Assembly: GCA_026647385.1 (NCBI GenBank)
Contig: JAPKGY010000284.1
Span: 1 to 5,418, forward strand
Direction of reading: 5' to 3'
Length of the DNA stretch: 5,418 nucleotides
Origin: Phycisphaerae bacterium
Lineage (GTDB): Bacteria > Planctomycetota > Phycisphaerae > UBA1845 > PWPN01
Under the pieces are notes generated by a model. That model worked only from the letters and a program-made list of their open reading frames with translations. It searched no databases and was not told where the DNA came from. The position numbers and the translations under genes are program-made. Shown here in pieces: positions 5,296-5,418 of this stretch (position 1 is its first letter; every line of letters starts with the position of its first letter).

Positions 5296-5418
5296 ACAGG
5301 TCCATACGGGCTGTCATAATGGGGCCAAGGATGTCAATCCGTCGTATGTCCAACCACCTTTCACCCGGCCAACCTTCCAAAGGTTTGCCCAGCACCTCCT
5401 CAGGAAACCCGTCCGCAT
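5296..5418 (-). pseudogene. GH114-family glycosidase fragment, cut off at the phage join
   Basis: In the minus frame beginning at 5416, about 41 residues match the GH114 family (endo-alpha-1,4-polygalactosaminidase type, normally secreted). The marks are GFPEEVLGK, GWPGERWLDIRR, then IDILGPIMTARMDLC. In the family this Leu-Cys is followed by a Lys-Gly-Phe-Asp...Glu-Pro-Asp stretch near the active site. Here the likeness stops exactly after Cys (5294) and the DNA becomes terminase in another frame. The glycosidase frame then runs 20 unrelated codons to a TGA at 5233-5231. The 5' part lies outside the window. This is a cellular enzyme broken by a deletion or insertion, or an assembly join. A phage-borne glycosidase is possible but less likely. 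The family call comes from recalled motifs, not a search. Confidence 0.75.

Noticed and set aside
5231..5313. Programmed frameshift in terminase
   Set aside because: Sequence upstream of the frame change resembles GH114, not terminase, so a join between two genes explains it better than recoding.
1..5418. CRISPR array, tRNA, rRNA, transposase or defence system
   Set aside because: No regularly spaced direct repeats, no RNA gene signatures and no related protein motifs were seen on either strand.

Overview
The window is high-GC bacterial DNA carrying the head-morphogenesis block of a lambda/Mu-like tailed phage. Every supportable gene lies on the minus strand, so transcription runs from high to low coordinates. 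The residual protein resemblances recalled from memory (GpA-type terminase nuclease, lambda-type portal, Mu gpT-like capsid, DUF2190 protein) are closest to prophage proteins of Planctomycetes-type genomes. That host assignment is an inference and was not tested by a search.

In transcription order: (1) 5418-5296 encodes about 41 residues of a GH114-family glycosidase (endo-alpha-1,4-polygalactosaminidase type), a cellular gene that breaks off abruptly. (2) 5295-4657 is the C-terminal nuclease part of a GpA-type large terminase, without its ATPase part or a native start. (3) 4660-4475 is a 61-residue NrdR-like zinc ribbon protein overlapping the terminase stop as GTGA. (4) 4474-4212 is a gene-free gap with small inverted and direct repeats. 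(5) 4211-4002 is a small unidentified protein. (6) 4000-2510 is the portal protein. (7) 2513-501 is a 670-residue prohead protease joined to the major capsid protein, overlapping the portal stop as ATGA, with a good internal ribosome binding site that could also give capsid alone from 1952. (8) 441-1 is a DUF2190 (decoration-like) protein that runs off the window.

Together these genes would build and fill a phage head: terminase cuts and pumps DNA, portal is the entry ring, protease matures the shell, capsid forms it and the DUF2190 protein probably decorates it. The order matches the lambda head operon (terminase, small joining-type gene, portal, protease/scaffold, decoration/capsid).

The most notable point is the join near 5295, where a host-type GH114 gene changes within a few bases, and out of frame, into the middle of the terminase. 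This points to a defective prophage remnant with a deleted left end, or to an assembly chimera. I see no CRISPR array, tRNA, rRNA, transposase, integrase or convincing defence system. The rest is a recognisable phage head cassette with a few unusual details rather than a clearly new system.
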